A program made the position numbers and the translations under genes. This document shows, piece by piece, positions 4,944 through 5,314 of a stretch of DNA of 5,314 bases; the first letter of the stretch is position 1; every line of letters starts with the position of its first letter. Location: the NCBI GenBank assembly GCA_016462245.1, contig JAEMTR010000102.1, forward strand, positions 1 to 5,314, given 5' to 3'. The DNA is from Solirubrobacteraceae bacterium (lineage in GTDB: Bacteria; Actinomycetota; Thermoleophilia; Solirubrobacterales; Solirubrobacteraceae). The notes under the pieces were generated by a model. The model had not been told where the DNA came from, ran no database searches, and saw only the letters and a list, made by a program, of their open reading frames with translations.

Positions 4944-5314
4944 TCAGCGGCGACGGCTGCGAATCTTGACGGTGACTGTCTTCTTCGTCACTCCTCCGGC
5001 CGCGTTGACGGCGGTGACTTTGATCTGGGCGCTGAGCGTCGCGCGCCTGTTCAAAGCCCGGCGCAGCTTGCGGCGGTTGCTCTTACTGAGCTTGACCAAC
5101 ATCGTCCTTGAACTTCCGGCCTGCGCGGCGACGGCGACGGCGCGGTACATCGCGTAGCTGCGGGTCCGATTGGCGCCGCGAGCTCGTGAGCGTATCGCTG
5201 CCTCAGTTACGAACTGGCAGGCTTCTTTCGGGCAGCGAACTTTGACTGGGATTACTCCGTTGCCAAGGTTGCGCCGCTTGCTTGCGGTGACTGTCAGTTG
5301 CGGCCCCTTCGCCG
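4944..5314 (-). CDS. C-terminal part of a secreted or surface protein with Ig-like, Arg/Lys-rich tail
   Basis: The minus-strand frame is open from the right edge (5314) to TGA at 4944-4946, giving 123 visible residues; the true start lies outside the window. An internal ATG at 5150 would give 68 residues, but the frame upstream is equally protein-like, so it is not the start. The visible part begins LTVTASKRRNLGNG, then has a strand with two cysteines 7 apart (VRCPKEACQF), a basic region (RSRARGANRTRS), a beta segment with MLVKLSKSNRRKLRRAL, and a final strand ending VTVKIRSRRR. This layout of beta strands with C-x6-C, an LSK..RR.LRR segment and a basic end is a recurring C-terminal domain in secreted proteins of Solirubrobacterales and relatives. 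I cannot name a function. The tRNA-Thr gene follows it on the same strand after 81 bases. Confidence 0.77.
   Translation of the reverse strand, partial: AKGPQLTVTASKRRNLGNGVIPVKVRCPKEACQFVTEAAIRSRARGANRTRSYAMYRAVAVAAQAGSSRTMLVKLSKSNRRKLRRALNRRATLSAQIKVTAVNAAGGVTKKTVTVKIRSRRR

Overview
The window looks like chromosomal DNA of a high-GC actinobacterium. The order Solirubrobacterales or another Thermoleophilia group is the best guess. The main reason is the partial gene at the right edge, whose Arg/Lys-rich Ig-like C-terminus is a style very common in secreted proteins of that class. The tRNA-Thr sequence and codon choice also fit. This assignment is inference from protein style, not a phylogenetic result.

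Layout, left to right. (1) At 2-181 (+) lies the C-terminal end of a PEBP (YbhB/YbcL, Raf-kinase-inhibitor-like) protein. (2) At 248-676 (+) is a four-helix integral membrane protein of unknown function. (3) At 731-791 a long composite inverted repeat separates this + gene from a convergent - gene, as a bidirectional terminator would. (4) At 797-1168 (-) is a small secreted Ig-like protein, possibly chagasin-like, with a likely disulfide. (5) At 1262-1345 (-) is a coding-looking but start-less tail that I cannot assign. (6) At 1372-3506 (-) is a tightly coupled two-gene operon. The first gene is a BBE-type oxidase with two potential covalent FAD sites. The second is a hydrolase of the DAPG hydrolase (PhlG)/phloretin hydrolase family, and the two genes overlap by 19 bases. 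Together they suggest oxidation of an aromatic or polyketide-like compound followed by hydrolytic C-C bond cleavage.

(7) At about 3600-4862 is the most unusual part. An intact tRNA-Thr(CGT) gene lies at 4790-4862 (-). A decayed copy of its 3' half, from anticodon arm to acceptor end, lies in the same orientation 1145 bases away at 3646-3690. Between the two copies there is a single recognised gene, a secreted pentapeptide-repeat protein (3757-4605, -). This is the geometry left by integration at a tRNA 3' end, but no integrase is present in the segment. Each tRNA copy is followed by a hairpin. (8) At 4944-5314 (-) is the C-terminal part of a secreted or surface protein that runs off the right edge.

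The FAD oxidase and PhlG-like hydrolase are the only clear functional unit. The other genes appear to be independent: envelope or secreted proteins, a membrane protein and a tRNA locus that probably served as an integration target.
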